A stretch of 48,077 nucleotides of DNA from NZ13-RE01 sp049718665 (GTDB lineage Bacteria; Dictyoglomota; Dictyoglomia; Dictyoglomales; Dictyoglomaceae). The notes below the pieces were generated by a model that did not search any database, had not been told where the DNA came from, and saw only the letters and a program-made list of their open reading frames with translations. Positions 24,274-33,336 of this stretch are shown here, piece after piece; within the stretch, counting starts at the first letter, position 1, and each line of letters opens with the position of its first letter. Both the position numbers and the translations under genes were made by a program. The stretch is from NCBI GenBank assembly GCA_049718665.1, contig JBNARO010000013.1:1-48077 (forward strand), read 5' to 3'.

Positions 24274-24552
24274 TTAAGATTTTATTTCTTCTTTTCCTTC
24301 TGAAATCTGTTTTTCCAGTTCTTGGATTCTTTTTTGTTGCTTTGAGATGGTAAATCTATTTTTTATTAATGTAGGAGCGACTGAAATTATACTTAAAATA
24401 AATCCTAAGGAAAAAGCTATTAATAAAATAAGAGCAATAGATCCTTGGAATTGCCAGGGACCAAAATATATGGTTATAGATGTGTTATTCTGCATGGAAA
24501 AAATAAGGGCAATAATTACTCCTATAAGAAATACTACTAAAAATCTACTCAT
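24274..24552 (-). CDS. LapA-domain (DUF1049) small membrane protein
   Basis: 92 residues. Two transmembrane helices (FLVVFLIGVIIALIFSMQ and ALILLIAFSLGFILSIIS) separated by NNTSITIYFGPWQF, the typical LapA loop, then a basic/acidic coiled-coil tail (KQQKRIQELEKQISEGKEE). In E. coli the LapA/LapB pair helps lipopolysaccharide assembly; in other bacteria the role is unclear. I place the start at ATG 24552 because TGGAGGAAA precedes it; a further in-frame ATG at 24606 has no site and adds a charged leader. Convergent with the permease gene. Confidence 0.85.
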   Translation of the reverse strand: MSRFLVVFLIGVIIALIFSMQNNTSITIYFGPWQFQGSIALILLIAFSLGFILSIISVAPTLIKNRFTISKQQKRIQELEKQISEGKEEIKS

Positions 24553-24585
24553 AAATTTCCTCCAGAAATCAATAATACTTTCTTT

Positions 24586-24591
24586 ATTATA
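24586..24591 (-). promoter_or_regulatory. -10 box for the LapA-like gene
   Basis: A perfect TATAAT on the minus strand about 35 nt before the chosen ATG; no clear -35 box at 17 bp. Confidence 0.35.
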
Positions 24592-24632
24592 TATTCTTTT
24601 TCTCAAAAAAATCTATATAAGGAGGTAGAGTT

Positions 24633-26357
24633 ATGGAAGGGAAAATTTTTATTATCCCTGAACCTAAAAAATTGGAATTCACAGGCAAATGGTTCCCTTT
24701 TGATGGATTTGAGAACTTTTCAGAATTTCTTTCAAAGGAATTTAATATTCCAAAGGGGAAATGGAGAATAAATAAAAAAGAAAAAGAAGGGATAGGAATT
24801 CAAATTAAGGATGGAGTAATTGAGATTTGGGGAAATGAAAATATCTGTTATGCAACTATTATTCAACTTATTATGGAAAATAAAAATATTCTTCCTGAGG
24901 TGACTATTGAAGAAGAATTTAGTTTTTCTTTTAGAGGTTATCATTTGGATATAGCAAGGGGTGGTGTTCCTAATTTAAAGACCTTTAAAGAACTTTTAAA
25001 ATGGCTTTTTGTTCTTAAATATAATCACTTTGCTATTTATTTTGAAGACCTATTTCCTTGGAGAAAATATCCTCAAATTGGAAAACTGAGAGGAAGATTA
25101 GAGGAAGAAGAGCTTAAAGAGATAATAGAATATGGAAAAAATCTTGGGATAGAAGTGTTTCCATCCTTAGAACTCTGTGGTCATATGGAAAATATATTAG
25201 TTCTTCCTGAATTTAGAAGATTTAGTGAGTGGCACAGACCTAATGAAGGATGCTTAGATATCTCCAATGAATCGGGAAGAAATTTTGCCTACGAACTTCT
25301 TTCTGAAGTTTTAGAATTTTTCCCTTCAAAATATATCCATATTGGAGGAGATGAAACTTGGGCTCTTGGCAGAGGAAGAAGCTTAGATAAGACTGGAGTT
25401 TTTGAGGGACCACAACTTTTTGAAATGCATCACAAAAATATGATAAGAATGGTTAAAGAAAAGGGAAAAGAACCTATAGTCTGGGGAGATATGCTTACAG
25501 GAATGTATCTTAGAGAAGAGGAAAGGGAGAGATGGAAAATAGTTTTAAAAAGTAAGATTTGGGATGAGGTAATGATAGCCAATTGGGATTATAGTGGGCA
25601 ATCTCAGAAATATTTTAAGAATAAAATAAATATGTTTGGGGAAAGAAAGGAAAAAGAATTAGCATGCCCTGGTCTTTCTAATTGGTCAAGATATTATCCT
25701 AATTTTGATATTGCTCTTTTAAATCTGAAAAACTTTTTAAACCCTGCAAAAGAAGAAAAACTTCCTGGATTTTTAATCACTGCCTGGGGAGATGATGGAG
25801 AGGAGTGCCTTTTTTCCTTCTTGAATCCTCTTATTCTTGCAGGAATGGAAATCGCAGAAGGAGAAGGAAATTGGGAGGATAAATGGATGGCTTTATCAGG
25901 AGAAAACAAAGAAATACTTTTGGCAAGAAAAGAGTTTGGAGAAACAATTTTTTCAGAAACAATAAAACATGTACTTTTTAAAGATTTTATATTCAGATAT
26001 TATACAGAAGTAATAGGGAGAATTCTTCCAGAAAGAAAACCTGTAGGAGATTATTGGACAGATTACTATCTTAAGATATTAGATAATCTTTCTGATAGAG
26101 ATGGTCTTTTAAGAAGATATGAAGAAATATGGGAAAAAGTTTCTAAAACTAATCTTCCTGAAGATTTGGAATTTATGAAAGAAACTTTAAGGGTGGGAAT
26201 AAATAGGATAAAAGGAGAAGCAAACACTTCTGATTTTATAGAGCTTGCTAATATGTATAAAAAATTATGGCTTTCTGAGAGAAAGCCTGAGGGCTTGGAA
26301 AATATAATAACAAGATTTTGGGGCTCTGCGGGAAGAATAGATTTAGATATTATTTAA
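24633..26357 (+). CDS. Glycoside hydrolase family 20 beta-N-acetylhexosaminidase
   Basis: Removes terminal beta-linked GlcNAc/GalNAc. 574 residues, no signal peptide, so it acts in the cytoplasm on imported sugars. A short GH20b-like N-terminal domain (1-95) is followed by the barrel: FRGYHLDIARGG (100-111), FPSLELCGHMENIL (176-189) and the catalytic pair D240-E241 in HIGGDETWALG; the Asp assists the substrate acetamido group and the Glu is the acid/base. The C-terminal 200 residues are helical. AAGGAGGTAG site before ATG. Close to the anmK operon, so it probably feeds the same wall-sugar salvage. It has no gene after it on its strand; a bidirectional terminator follows. Confidence 0.92.
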   Translation: MEGKIFIIPEPKKLEFTGKWFPFDGFENFSEFLSKEFNIPKGKWRINKKEKEGIGIQIKDGVIEIWGNENICYATIIQLIMENKNILPEVTIEEEFSFSFRGYHLDIARGGVPNLKTFKELLKWLFVLKYNHFAIYFEDLFPWRKYPQIGKLRGRLEEEELKEIIEYGKNLGIEVFPSLELCGHMENILVLPEFRRFSEWHRPNEGCLDISNESGRNFAYELLSEVLEFFPSKYIHIGGDETWALGRGRSLDKTGVFEGPQLFEMHHKNMIRMVKEKGKEPIVWGDMLTGMYLREEERERWKIVLKSKIWDEVMIANWDYSGQSQKYFKNKINMFGERKEKELACPGLSNWSRYYPNFDIALLNLKNFLNPAKEEKLPGFLITAWGDDGEECLFSFLNPLILAGMEIAEGEGNWEDKWMALSGENKEILLARKEFGETIFSETIKHVLFKDFIFRYYTEVIGRILPERKPVGDYWTDYYLKILDNLSDRDGLLRRYEEIWEKVSKTNLPEDLEFMKETLRVGINRIKGEANTSDFIELANMYKKLWLSERKPEGLENIITRFWGSAGRIDLDII

Positions 26358-26361
26358 AAAA

Positions 26362-26394
26362 TTTTAGGGGGGAACTTTTACTCCCCCCCTAAAA
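26362..26394. terminator. Bidirectional terminator between GH20 and pduL genes
   Basis: TTTTAGGGGGG pairs with CCCCCCTAAAA around a 10- to 11-nt loop. The A/T flanks give a T-run on both strands, so it can end the convergent GH20 and pduL transcripts. It lies 5 nt from both stop codons. Confidence 0.8.
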
Positions 26395-26398
26395 GAAA

Positions 26399-27001
26399 TT
26401 AAATATTTGCAGTGATCTTCGTTGGCTCTAATATTAACTCTGCAATATCTCCTGTTTTAACCATTGCTGCATTTGCTTCATCAGTATCAATATGGAGCTC
26501 CCAACTAAAGTCATCTCTTACTCTTATTAATACATTCTCAAAAATCAATGCTCTTACAGTTCCCAATTTTACTTTAACCAGTTGCTTATCACAAAGTCCC
26601 AATTCTTTCGCCATAGGGGTTGGAGTATGAATATGCCTCCATGCAATAATTACTCCTTTTGGAAGTTCCACTTCCCCCTTGGGACCAACAACTTTAATTC
26701 CAGGAGTCCCCTCTATATCCCCTGAATCTCTTACAGGCGGCTGCAATCCAAGATAGATGGCATCAGTTAGAGATAGTTCTACTTGGGTTGCCTTTCTTTC
26801 TGGTCCCAAAATCCTTAATTTTAAACTTCTTCCTCGAGGCCCAATAACTTCTACCTCTTCTTCACAGGCAAATTGCCCAGGTTGAGACAGGGGATTTCTT
26901 GGAGTAAGTTTATATCCTGATCCAAAGAGTCTTTCTTTATCCTCAAAAGACAAATGAATATGTCTTGCAGATATTCCAATAGGTACTTTGACTTCTTCCA
27001 T
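26399..27001 (-). CDS. Phosphate propanoyltransferase PduL-type
   Basis: Transfers an acyl group between CoA and phosphate (acetyl-CoA or propanoyl-CoA to acyl phosphate), allowing ATP formation with acetate kinase. 200 residues from ATG 27001, chosen because AAGGAGG lies at the right distance; an in-frame ATG at 27031 has none. Zinc-binding motifs SARHIHLS (11-18) and WRHIHTP are present, plus the internal repeat of two beta barrels (FENVLIRVRDDFSWELHIDTDEAN). No microcompartment shell genes are near, so it probably serves as the housekeeping phosphotransacetylase of a fermenting organism. Confidence 0.93.
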   Translation of the reverse strand: MEEVKVPIGISARHIHLSFEDKERLFGSGYKLTPRNPLSQPGQFACEEEVEVIGPRGRSLKLRILGPERKATQVELSLTDAIYLGLQPPVRDSGDIEGTPGIKVVGPKGEVELPKGVIIAWRHIHTPTPMAKELGLCDKQLVKVKLGTVRALIFENVLIRVRDDFSWELHIDTDEANAAMVKTGDIAELILEPTKITANI

Positions 27002-27074
27002 CTCTACTCCTCCTTGAGAAAATTTTTTCAATTATATTTTAGCACTTTTTTCAGAAATTTTTATTCCTTTTTCA

Positions 27075-27103
27075 TTGCTCAAAAAAGTTTTTTAAGTTAA
27101 AAT
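27075..27103 (+). promoter_or_regulatory. Promoter of folC
   Basis: TTGCTC (27075-27080), exactly 17 bp, TAAAAT (27098-27103); start predicted near 27110, about 29 nt before the folC ATG. Confidence 0.5.
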
Positions 27104-27138
27104 TCCAAAGGTAAAAAATTAACTTTTGGAGGCAGTTA

Positions 27139-28461
27139 ATGAGCTATAAAGAAGCGGTGAGTTATTTATATAGCTTTATAAATTATGAAAGACATTTAGA
27201 TCAAATGAATTATGGAGAAAAGAAGTTTTATCTTGAAAGGATGAATTATCTCTTGGACATAATGGGAAATCCCCATAAGTTTCTTAAAGTATTTCATGTA
27301 GCTGGAACAAAGGGGAAAGGCTCTACTTCAGCTATGATATTCTCAGTTTTAAAAAAAGCAGGATATAGAGTAGGTCTATATACCTCTCCTCATCTTCAAA
27401 CTATAAGAGAAAGAATATCTACTCATGAAGGGTGGATATCTCAGGAGGAATTTGTGGAAATTATAGAAGAGGCAAAACCTTTTATAGCAAAAGCGGGAGA
27501 ACATCCTATATATGGACCCCCTACTTTTTTTGAAGTTTTAACCGCTATCGCCTTTTTATATTTTTACAAAAAGAAATTAGACTTTGTAGTAATAGAAGTA
27601 GGACTTGGAGGGAGATTAGATGCTACCAATACCATTATCCCATTGGTTTCTATCATCACTCCTATAGGTTTTGACCATATGCATATTCTTGGAAATACTT
27701 TACCTGAAATTGCAAGAGAAAAAGCAGGAATTATAAAGGAGAAAGTACCTCTGGTTTGTTCACCTCAAGATCCATCTGCTTGGGAAGTCATTAGAGAGGT
27801 TGCTCTCAGTAAAAAAGCTCCATACATAAAAGTAGATGAAGTTTATAATTGGAAAAGGGTATCTTCTAATCTTAAAGAACAAATTTTTGTTGTTTCTGGA
27901 AATGGAAAGGAAGAAATATTAAGCATTCCTTTATTGGGAGCTCATCAATTGGTAAATGCAGTATCTTCTTATACAAGTTTAAATCTTAATCTTTGCTGGA
28001 ATATCTCACCAGAAAATATAAAAAAAGGTTTTTCAACAGTGAATTGGCCTGGAAGATTCGAAATAATTCAAAAAGAACCATTAGTAGTTCTTGATGGAGC
28101 TCATAATCTTTCTTCTGCTATTGCATTAAAAGAGACCTTAGAGGATTATGTGAGATTTGAAAGACTATTTTTAATTTGTGGAATGATGAAAGATAAAGAC
28201 TCTTATTCCTTTTTAAATACCTTAGAACCCTTAGTGAATAGTTTTCACTTCCTACCCCTTCCCAGCCCAAGGACAAAAAAGCCTGAAGAATTGGGAGAAA
28301 ATGTTAAAGATAAGGGGAAACCTATATATTTTTATAAAGATTTTCAATCCGCTTTTGAGGATACATATAAAAAAGCCTCACCCCAAGATCTAATCTTAAT
28401 AACTGGTTCCTTATACCTTGTAGGTGAGGCTCGAGATTATTTCTTTGGGAAAATAGATTAG
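27139..28461 (+). CDS. folC: Folylpolyglutamate synthase/dihydrofolate synthase FolC
   Basis: Adds glutamate to dihydropteroate or to folates, with ATP. 440 residues. P-loop GTKGKGSTSA (56-65), the folate loop and TSPHLQTIRERIS, FEVLTAIAF, EVGLGGRLDATN with GFDHMHILGNTLPEIAREKAGI and the C-terminal VLDGAHN are all present. Typical length. ATG with TTTTGGAGG upstream. Single gene; its 3' end overlaps the convergent disulfide oxidoreductase gene by 4 nt. Confidence 0.95.
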   Translation: MSYKEAVSYLYSFINYERHLDQMNYGEKKFYLERMNYLLDIMGNPHKFLKVFHVAGTKGKGSTSAMIFSVLKKAGYRVGLYTSPHLQTIRERISTHEGWISQEEFVEIIEEAKPFIAKAGEHPIYGPPTFFEVLTAIAFLYFYKKKLDFVVIEVGLGGRLDATNTIIPLVSIITPIGFDHMHILGNTLPEIAREKAGIIKEKVPLVCSPQDPSAWEVIREVALSKKAPYIKVDEVYNWKRVSSNLKEQIFVVSGNGKEEILSIPLLGAHQLVNAVSSYTSLNLNLCWNISPENIKKGFSTVNWPGRFEIIQKEPLVVLDGAHNLSSAIALKETLEDYVRFERLFLICGMMKDKDSYSFLNTLEPLVNSFHFLPLPSPRTKKPEELGENVKDKGKPIYFYKDFQSAFEDTYKKASPQDLILITGSLYLVGEARDYFFGKID

Positions 28462-29141
28462 CTCTTTACAGCAGATTTTACATATTCAAGAAAGATATTT
28501 TCAGGGACCGCTCCTTCTATCTCTACAATTTCATTTATTATGCTCTTTGGAACTCCAGAGACTTGATATTTTTCTGCAAGATGAGGAAATTCAATAGCTT
28601 CAACCATATCAGCAGTTACTAATTTACTCTCCATAGCCATCTGGTGAGCAAGCCTTACCGCTCTTGGGCAATAGGGACAAGTAGGGGTTACAAATACTTG
28701 AATATGGACAGGTTTTGTAAGAGTCTGCAAGAAATTTTTAGTAGCTTGGGAAAGATGAGTTTCTCCTCGAGATATATCCACAATATCTTCTATCAAAGTA
28801 GAAAATTCATATCCTGATGGTATTCCAAAAAATCTTACATTTAATACTTCATCGTTCTTTTGGAATAAAATTGCGGGTATTTTATCTATTCCATATTTTT
28901 TAGCAAGAATTTCATTAGCAAGAAAATCATACACTTCCAATTCCAATATGTCAGAAAGGCTTGCTATTTCCTCTAAAATCTCCCTTGTTTGTTGACAATA
29001 AGGACATTCTATTCTCCCTGGAACATAAAGTTTACTTCCCGCAGATCTTTCACTAAAAAGAATTATCTTTACCTTATCTTTTAGATTTTCCTTAAACAAA
29101 TTCTGTAAATATTCTTTATCTTCATCTTTTAACAATGCCAT
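28458..29141 (-). CDS. Glutaredoxin-like protein disulfide oxidoreductase (PDO)
   Basis: Thermophile-type oxidoreductase formed of two thioredoxin folds in one 227-residue chain. Active-site pairs are C46-P-Y-C49 and C155-P-Y-C158, each followed by a helix; cis-Pro segments IDKIPAIL and VSGVPKSI are visible. Such proteins shuffle or reduce cytoplasmic protein disulfides in heat-loving bacteria and archaea. The gene starts 2 nt after trxB, so NADPH-TrxB-PDO is the probable electron path. Both active-site motifs are CPYC, so both halves may be redox active. Confidence 0.93.
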   Translation of the reverse strand: MALLKDEDKEYLQNLFKENLKDKVKIILFSERSAGSKLYVPGRIECPYCQQTREILEEIASLSDILELEVYDFLANEILAKKYGIDKIPAILFQKNDEVLNVRFFGIPSGYEFSTLIEDIVDISRGETHLSQATKNFLQTLTKPVHIQVFVTPTCPYCPRAVRLAHQMAMESKLVTADMVEAIEFPHLAEKYQVSGVPKSIINEIVEIEGAVPENIFLEYVKSAVKS

Positions 29142-29143
29142 CC

Positions 29144-30121
29144 TTAGATTCCTCCTTTAAATTTAATTTCTTCTAAATATTTACCCGCCTCACTAGCAGC
29201 AATAGCACCATCCGCCAAGGCGGTAACAATCTGTCTTAAGCTTTTTGCTCTAATATCTCCTGCTGCAAAAATACCAGGAACTGAAGTGTGCATATTTTCA
29301 TCTGTAATTATAAACCCATTGGAGTCTAATTTCAAAAGAGAAACATAAAGCTCTGTTTGAGGAGAAAGACCAATATAAATGAATACACCATCTATGGGTA
29401 AAACTTTCTCCTCTTTGGTTTTTAAATCCTCTAATATTAACCTTTCCACCTTCTTCTCTCCTTCTATTGCTTTCACTATGTGGCTCCATAAAAACTTAAT
29501 TTTAGGATTGGCAAAAGCTTTCTCTTGGGTAATTTTTTCTGCTCTTAAAGTATCTCTTCTATGAATTATTATTACTTCTTCTGCAAGTCTTGCAAGATAT
29601 AGTGCCTCTTCTACTGCGGAATCTCCTCCACCAACTACCGCTACTTTTTTCCCTGTAAAAAACGCTCCATCACAAACAGCACAATAAGAAACTCCTTTCC
29701 CCAAAAATTCTTTTTCTCCAGGCACCCCTAATTTCTTAGGTTTTGTACCTGTACATATAATAACTGCGGGTGCTTTAAAAGTTCCCTTTGTAGTCTCGAC
29801 TATCTTCCAATTACCATTAAGTCTTAATTCTAAAACACTCGCTTCTAATATCTTAGTCCCAAATTTCCTTGCCTGCTCCTCTAACCTTCTTGAAAGCTCT
29901 TCTCCAGTTATTCCCTCAGGAAACCCTGGATAATTCTCAATAACCGCTGTTAAAGCAGCAAGCCCTCCTAATAAAGATTCTTCTATAAGAAGAGTCCTTA
30001 GGCGCGATCTTCCCGCATATATTCCCGCAGTAAGCCCCGCAGGACCTCCTCCAATTATAATTACGTCCTGCTCTGGCTCTATTTTCTCTTCTTCTTTCTT
30101 TATTATTGAAAAAAGTTCCAA
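29144..30121 (-). CDS. trxB: Thioredoxin reductase TrxB
   Basis: FAD/NADPH flavoenzyme, 325 residues. FAD site IIGGGPAGLTAG (22-33), redox pair C147-A-V-C150 in YCAVCDGAFF, NADPH site VVGGGDSA (162-169) and the C-terminal FAD motif GIFAAGDIR. A hydrophilic extension of about 17 residues precedes the FAD fold. The start is TTG at 30121, supported by GGAAGGTGAT 5 nt upstream; there is no in-frame ATG before the FAD motif. Followed by the PDO gene 2 nt later, which is the likely electron acceptor in place of a small thioredoxin. Confidence 0.94.
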   Translation of the reverse strand: MELFSIIKKEEEKIEPEQDVIIIGGGPAGLTAGIYAGRSRLRTLLIEESLLGGLAALTAVIENYPGFPEGITGEELSRRLEEQARKFGTKILEASVLELRLNGNWKIVETTKGTFKAPAVIICTGTKPKKLGVPGEKEFLGKGVSYCAVCDGAFFTGKKVAVVGGGDSAVEEALYLARLAEEVIIIHRRDTLRAEKITQEKAFANPKIKFLWSHIVKAIEGEKKVERLILEDLKTKEEKVLPIDGVFIYIGLSPQTELYVSLLKLDSNGFIITDENMHTSVPGIFAAGDIRAKSLRQIVTALADGAIAASEAGKYLEEIKFKGGI

Positions 30122-30175
30122 AATTTATCACCTTCCTTTCTTTAGTTATACCCTATTAAGTATATCGAAGAGATA

Positions 30176-31024
30176 TTAAACCGTCAATTTAAATATAGGT
30201 TCAATTCCTTTTGCCTTTTCTCGCAGGTAGTTTATCTCCTCCTCTGTAATAGGCTTAAAATTCTCTGCAGCCTCCAATGCCCATTTAAAAAATTTATATT
30301 CCCCAGGGGGTATAGTAGAAGTGACAGGCTGAGATAAAGTGAATCTTAAAGTAAGCCCCGCTAAATCTCTTTCATCTACAGGAATATACCATGCCTTTTT
30401 ATATGGTCTTTCCTGTCCTTCAGGAACTAAAGTTTTTGCCATAGCCTTTATTGCTAATCTTGCTGTACCTTTTTCTTTTGCCTTCTCCACCACCTGAGGA
30501 CCAAAATTAGCATTAAAATACCCTACCCAGTTTATAGGAAAAAGAATAGAGTCAAAATTAAAGGCTTCCAAAAGTTTTAATGCTATTTCCACAGAATGGG
30601 CAGAAAATCCTATATATCTTATTATTCCCTCTTCCTTTGCTTTTAAAAATGCTTCTAAAGCCCCATTTGATCCCATAACTCTCTCAAAATCTTCTTCTGT
30701 AGTCATAGCGTGAAGCTGATAGAGATCAAAATAATCTGTTTCTAATTTTTTTAACGATTCATGAAGCTCCTTCCATGCACCCTCTTTTGTTCTTTCCATA
30801 GTTTTACAAGCAAGAAAAATACTTTTTCTTTTTCCTCTCAATGCAGGTCCTAACCTTTCTTCTGCATCTCCATAAGAAGGAGCAACATCAAAATAATTTA
30901 TCCCTCTATCTATAGCCTCCGCTACTCTCCTATTCGCAGTCTTCTGATCTTCATTCATTACTAAGATTCCACCAAAACCTAAGATAGAAAGTTTTATTCC
31001 ATCTTTAAACTCTCTTTTTTCCAT
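30176..31024 (-). CDS. Aldo/keto reductase
   Basis: NAD(P)H-dependent carbonyl reductase, 282 residues, TIM barrel. Catalytic tetrad by family pattern: D46 in FDVAPSYGDAE, Y51, K74 in LACKT and His in YQLHAMT (about 105). LGFGG at the N-terminus and a C-terminal TSTIPPGEY segment in place of the usual cofactor loop. Start at ATG 31024, supported by GGAGGTGA; an in-frame ATG at 31039 is too close to that site. Lies 16 nt after the copper ATPase gene on the same strand, so the two may be cotranscribed. Substrate unknown. Confidence 0.9.
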   Translation of the reverse strand: MEKREFKDGIKLSILGFGGILVMNEDQKTANRRVAEAIDRGINYFDVAPSYGDAEERLGPALRGKRKSIFLACKTMERTKEGAWKELHESLKKLETDYFDLYQLHAMTTEEDFERVMGSNGALEAFLKAKEEGIIRYIGFSAHSVEIALKLLEAFNFDSILFPINWVGYFNANFGPQVVEKAKEKGTARLAIKAMAKTLVPEGQERPYKKAWYIPVDERDLAGLTLRFTLSQPVTSTIPPGEYKFFKWALEAAENFKPITEEEINYLREKAKGIEPIFKLTV

Positions 31025-31040
31025 ATAATTCACCTCCATA

Positions 31041-33170
31041 CTAAATCTTTAGCAACCTTGCATTAATTGCCACTATAACTGTACTAAGGGACATAAAGAC
31101 AGCTCCTATAGCGGGACTTAAAAGAATCCCAAGTGAGTAAAATACGCCAGCTGCAAGGGGAATTGCAATAATATTGTATCCAGTTGCCCAGAGTAAATTC
31201 TGAACCATTTTTCTGTATGTAGATTTTGCAAGCTTAATAAGTGTTACTACATCTCTGGGATCATTTCTAACAAGAATTATATCCGCAGACTCAATAGCCA
31301 CATCAGTTCCCGCACCAATTGCTATTCCTACATCTGCTTGGACAAGTGCGGGAGCATCATTAACTCCATCTCCTACCATTGCAGTAGTTAATCCACGGGA
31401 TTGAGTTTCCTTGACCTTTTCAGATTTTTGATGAGGCAAAACTTCTGCAAAATAATTATCAAGTCCAAGTTCTTCCGCAACCCATTTTGCTACAAAACGG
31501 TTATCTCCAGTAAGTAGACTACACTTTATTCCAAGAGATTTTAACTTTCTTATTGCTTCTTTTGACTCCTCTCTGATTATATCTGCAAGAGCAATGGCAC
31601 CAAGAACTACATTATCTTTAAGCACATAAACAATAGTTTTTCCTTGAGACAACAATTTACTTATTTCTCCATTATTAACATTAATCTTATTTTCCTCAAG
31701 AAAGCCTGGACTTACAACACGATATAATTCACCATTTATATATCCTTCTACCCCTTTCCCAGGAATTGCTTTGAAATTTATAATCCCTGAAAATTTTATA
31801 CCTTTTTCCTTTGCAGACTGAACAATACCCTGCGCTATGGGATGCTCTGAATGAGACTCTAAAGCACCCGCAATAGAAAGTATTTCTTTTTCATTTGCAG
31901 TAATTTTAACAATGTCAGTCACACCAAATTTTCCTTTTGTAAGAGTCCCTGTTTTATCAAAAATAATTGCTTGAATGTCCTTTGCTTTTTCAAAAGCAAT
32001 TCTATTTCTCACTAAAAACCCGTTTTTAGCTGAAAGAGCGGTAGAGACAGCAACAACAAGAGGAATTGCAAGTCCAAGAGCATGAGGGCAAGTTATAACC
32101 ATAACAGTTACAGCTCGCTCAAGAGCAAATGCTAAATTTTTACCTAATAAAAGCCATATAATAAAGGTCAATGAGCCAATAGAGATAGCGATTAAAGTTA
32201 GAAAAAGGGCAGCTCTATTAGCAAGATCTTGGGTTCTTGAACGACTTTCTTGAGCCTGCCTAACAAGTTCGATTATCTGGGAAAGATATGTATCTTTGCC
32301 TGTTTTTGTAATCTCAACTACTATTGAACCTTCCCCATTAATTGAGCCTCCAATAACAATACTTCCCTCCTGTTTTTCTACAGGCTTTGATTCACCAGTA
32401 AGCATCGATTCATTTACAGATGTTCCACCTTTTAGAACAATGCCATCTGCGGGAATTTTTTCTCCTGGTTTAATTAAAACTTTATCCCCTGGCTTAAGTT
32501 CTTCTAATGGAATATCAACTATACTTTCATCTTCTTTAATCAGGTGAACTTCAGATGGGAGAAGCTTTACAAGTTCCTCAAGAGCGGAAGATGCGGAAAG
32601 AACTGAACGCATCTCAATCCAATGACCAAGAAGCATAATATCAATCAAGGTTGCAAGCTCCCAAAAGAAACTTTCTCCTTTAACACCAAAAGTCACAAGA
32701 CCACTATAAAAGTAGGCAGAAGTGATAGCAATTCCAATAAGTGTCATCATTCCAGGCTGTTTTTGAAATAATTCATCCTTTAGTCCCTTCAAAAAAGGAA
32801 AACCACCATAAAAGTAAATAAAACTGGAGAGGAGAAATAGAATATATAGACTACCAGCAAAACTTAACTTCTCAAGTCCTAAGAACTTTTGAATCGTTGG
32901 AGATAAGAGTAAAATAGGAATAGTAAGAATAAGGGATACCCAAAATCTCTTTTTAAAATCTTCAACCATATGAGCATGATGTGCATGATGATCATGCGTG
33001 TGGCGGATGTGTGTTGCTTGAATTAGCTTTTCGATATAATGCTTAGGATTTGCCTCAAATTTTGACTTACAATTTTCAGAGCAAAAGAAATATGTTTTTC
33101 CTAAATACTCAGTAGAAAACTTTGTTGATCTTTCATCAATTTCCATCCCACAAACAGGATCTTTTACCAT
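31041..33170 (-). CDS. Heavy-metal P-type ATPase, CopB-like, with N-terminal YHS domain
   Basis: Exports copper or silver ions. 709 residues: a YHS/TRASH-like metal domain (1-48) with DPVCGME and YFFCSENCKSKF, a His-rich linker (54-67, HIRHTHDHHAHHAH), then the P1B core with TGES, CPH in VITCPHALGLAIP, phosphorylation site DKTGTLTKG, HP motif SEHPIAQ and GDGVNDAPAL. The CPH membrane motif marks the CopB (P1B-3) type rather than CopA (CPC). Start at ATG 33170 with GGGAGG about 10 nt upstream; a TTG at 33188 in frame would include this site within the coding region. Promoter at 33223-33251. Confidence 0.93.
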   Translation of the reverse strand: MVKDPVCGMEIDERSTKFSTEYLGKTYFFCSENCKSKFEANPKHYIEKLIQATHIRHTHDHHAHHAHMVEDFKKRFWVSLILTIPILLLSPTIQKFLGLEKLSFAGSLYILFLLSSFIYFYGGFPFLKGLKDELFQKQPGMMTLIGIAITSAYFYSGLVTFGVKGESFFWELATLIDIMLLGHWIEMRSVLSASSALEELVKLLPSEVHLIKEDESIVDIPLEELKPGDKVLIKPGEKIPADGIVLKGGTSVNESMLTGESKPVEKQEGSIVIGGSINGEGSIVVEITKTGKDTYLSQIIELVRQAQESRSRTQDLANRAALFLTLIAISIGSLTFIIWLLLGKNLAFALERAVTVMVITCPHALGLAIPLVVAVSTALSAKNGFLVRNRIAFEKAKDIQAIIFDKTGTLTKGKFGVTDIVKITANEKEILSIAGALESHSEHPIAQGIVQSAKEKGIKFSGIINFKAIPGKGVEGYINGELYRVVSPGFLEENKINVNNGEISKLLSQGKTIVYVLKDNVVLGAIALADIIREESKEAIRKLKSLGIKCSLLTGDNRFVAKWVAEELGLDNYFAEVLPHQKSEKVKETQSRGLTTAMVGDGVNDAPALVQADVGIAIGAGTDVAIESADIILVRNDPRDVVTLIKLAKSTYRKMVQNLLWATGYNIIAIPLAAGVFYSLGILLSPAIGAVFMSLSTVIVAINARLLKI

Positions 33171-33222
33171 TTTGCAAATACCTCCCAATATTAGTTTTTA
33201 ATCGTCTACCTTTTTGGTCTGA

Positions 33223-33251
33223 ATTTTACCATAAAATAAAAAAAATAGCAA
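33223..33251 (-). promoter_or_regulatory. Promoter of the CopB-like gene
   Basis: On the minus strand TTGCTA (33251-33246), exactly 17 bp (T-rich), TAAAAT (33228-33223). Leader of about 45 nt. Confidence 0.5.
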
Positions 33252-33277
33252 GTCCTTTAGTCCGGTCTCTAACAGAT

Positions 33278-33306
33278 TTGACTTACCCTTTTAAAACTTT
33301 TATAAT
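33278..33306 (+). promoter_or_regulatory. Promoter of the 472-residue unknown gene
   Basis: TTGACT (33278-33283), exactly 17 bp, perfect TATAAT (33301-33306), one of the best promoters in the window. Start near 33313, 24 nt before the TTG start codon. Confidence 0.7.
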
Positions 33307-33336
33307 CTTTTAAGAACAAGAAAGGGAGAGGATAGA

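Noticed and set aside
28458..30121. A selenoprotein or unusual redox centre in the TrxB/PDO pair
   Set aside because: Both proteins have standard Cys pairs and no in-frame TGA; they are ordinary thermophile-type enzymes.
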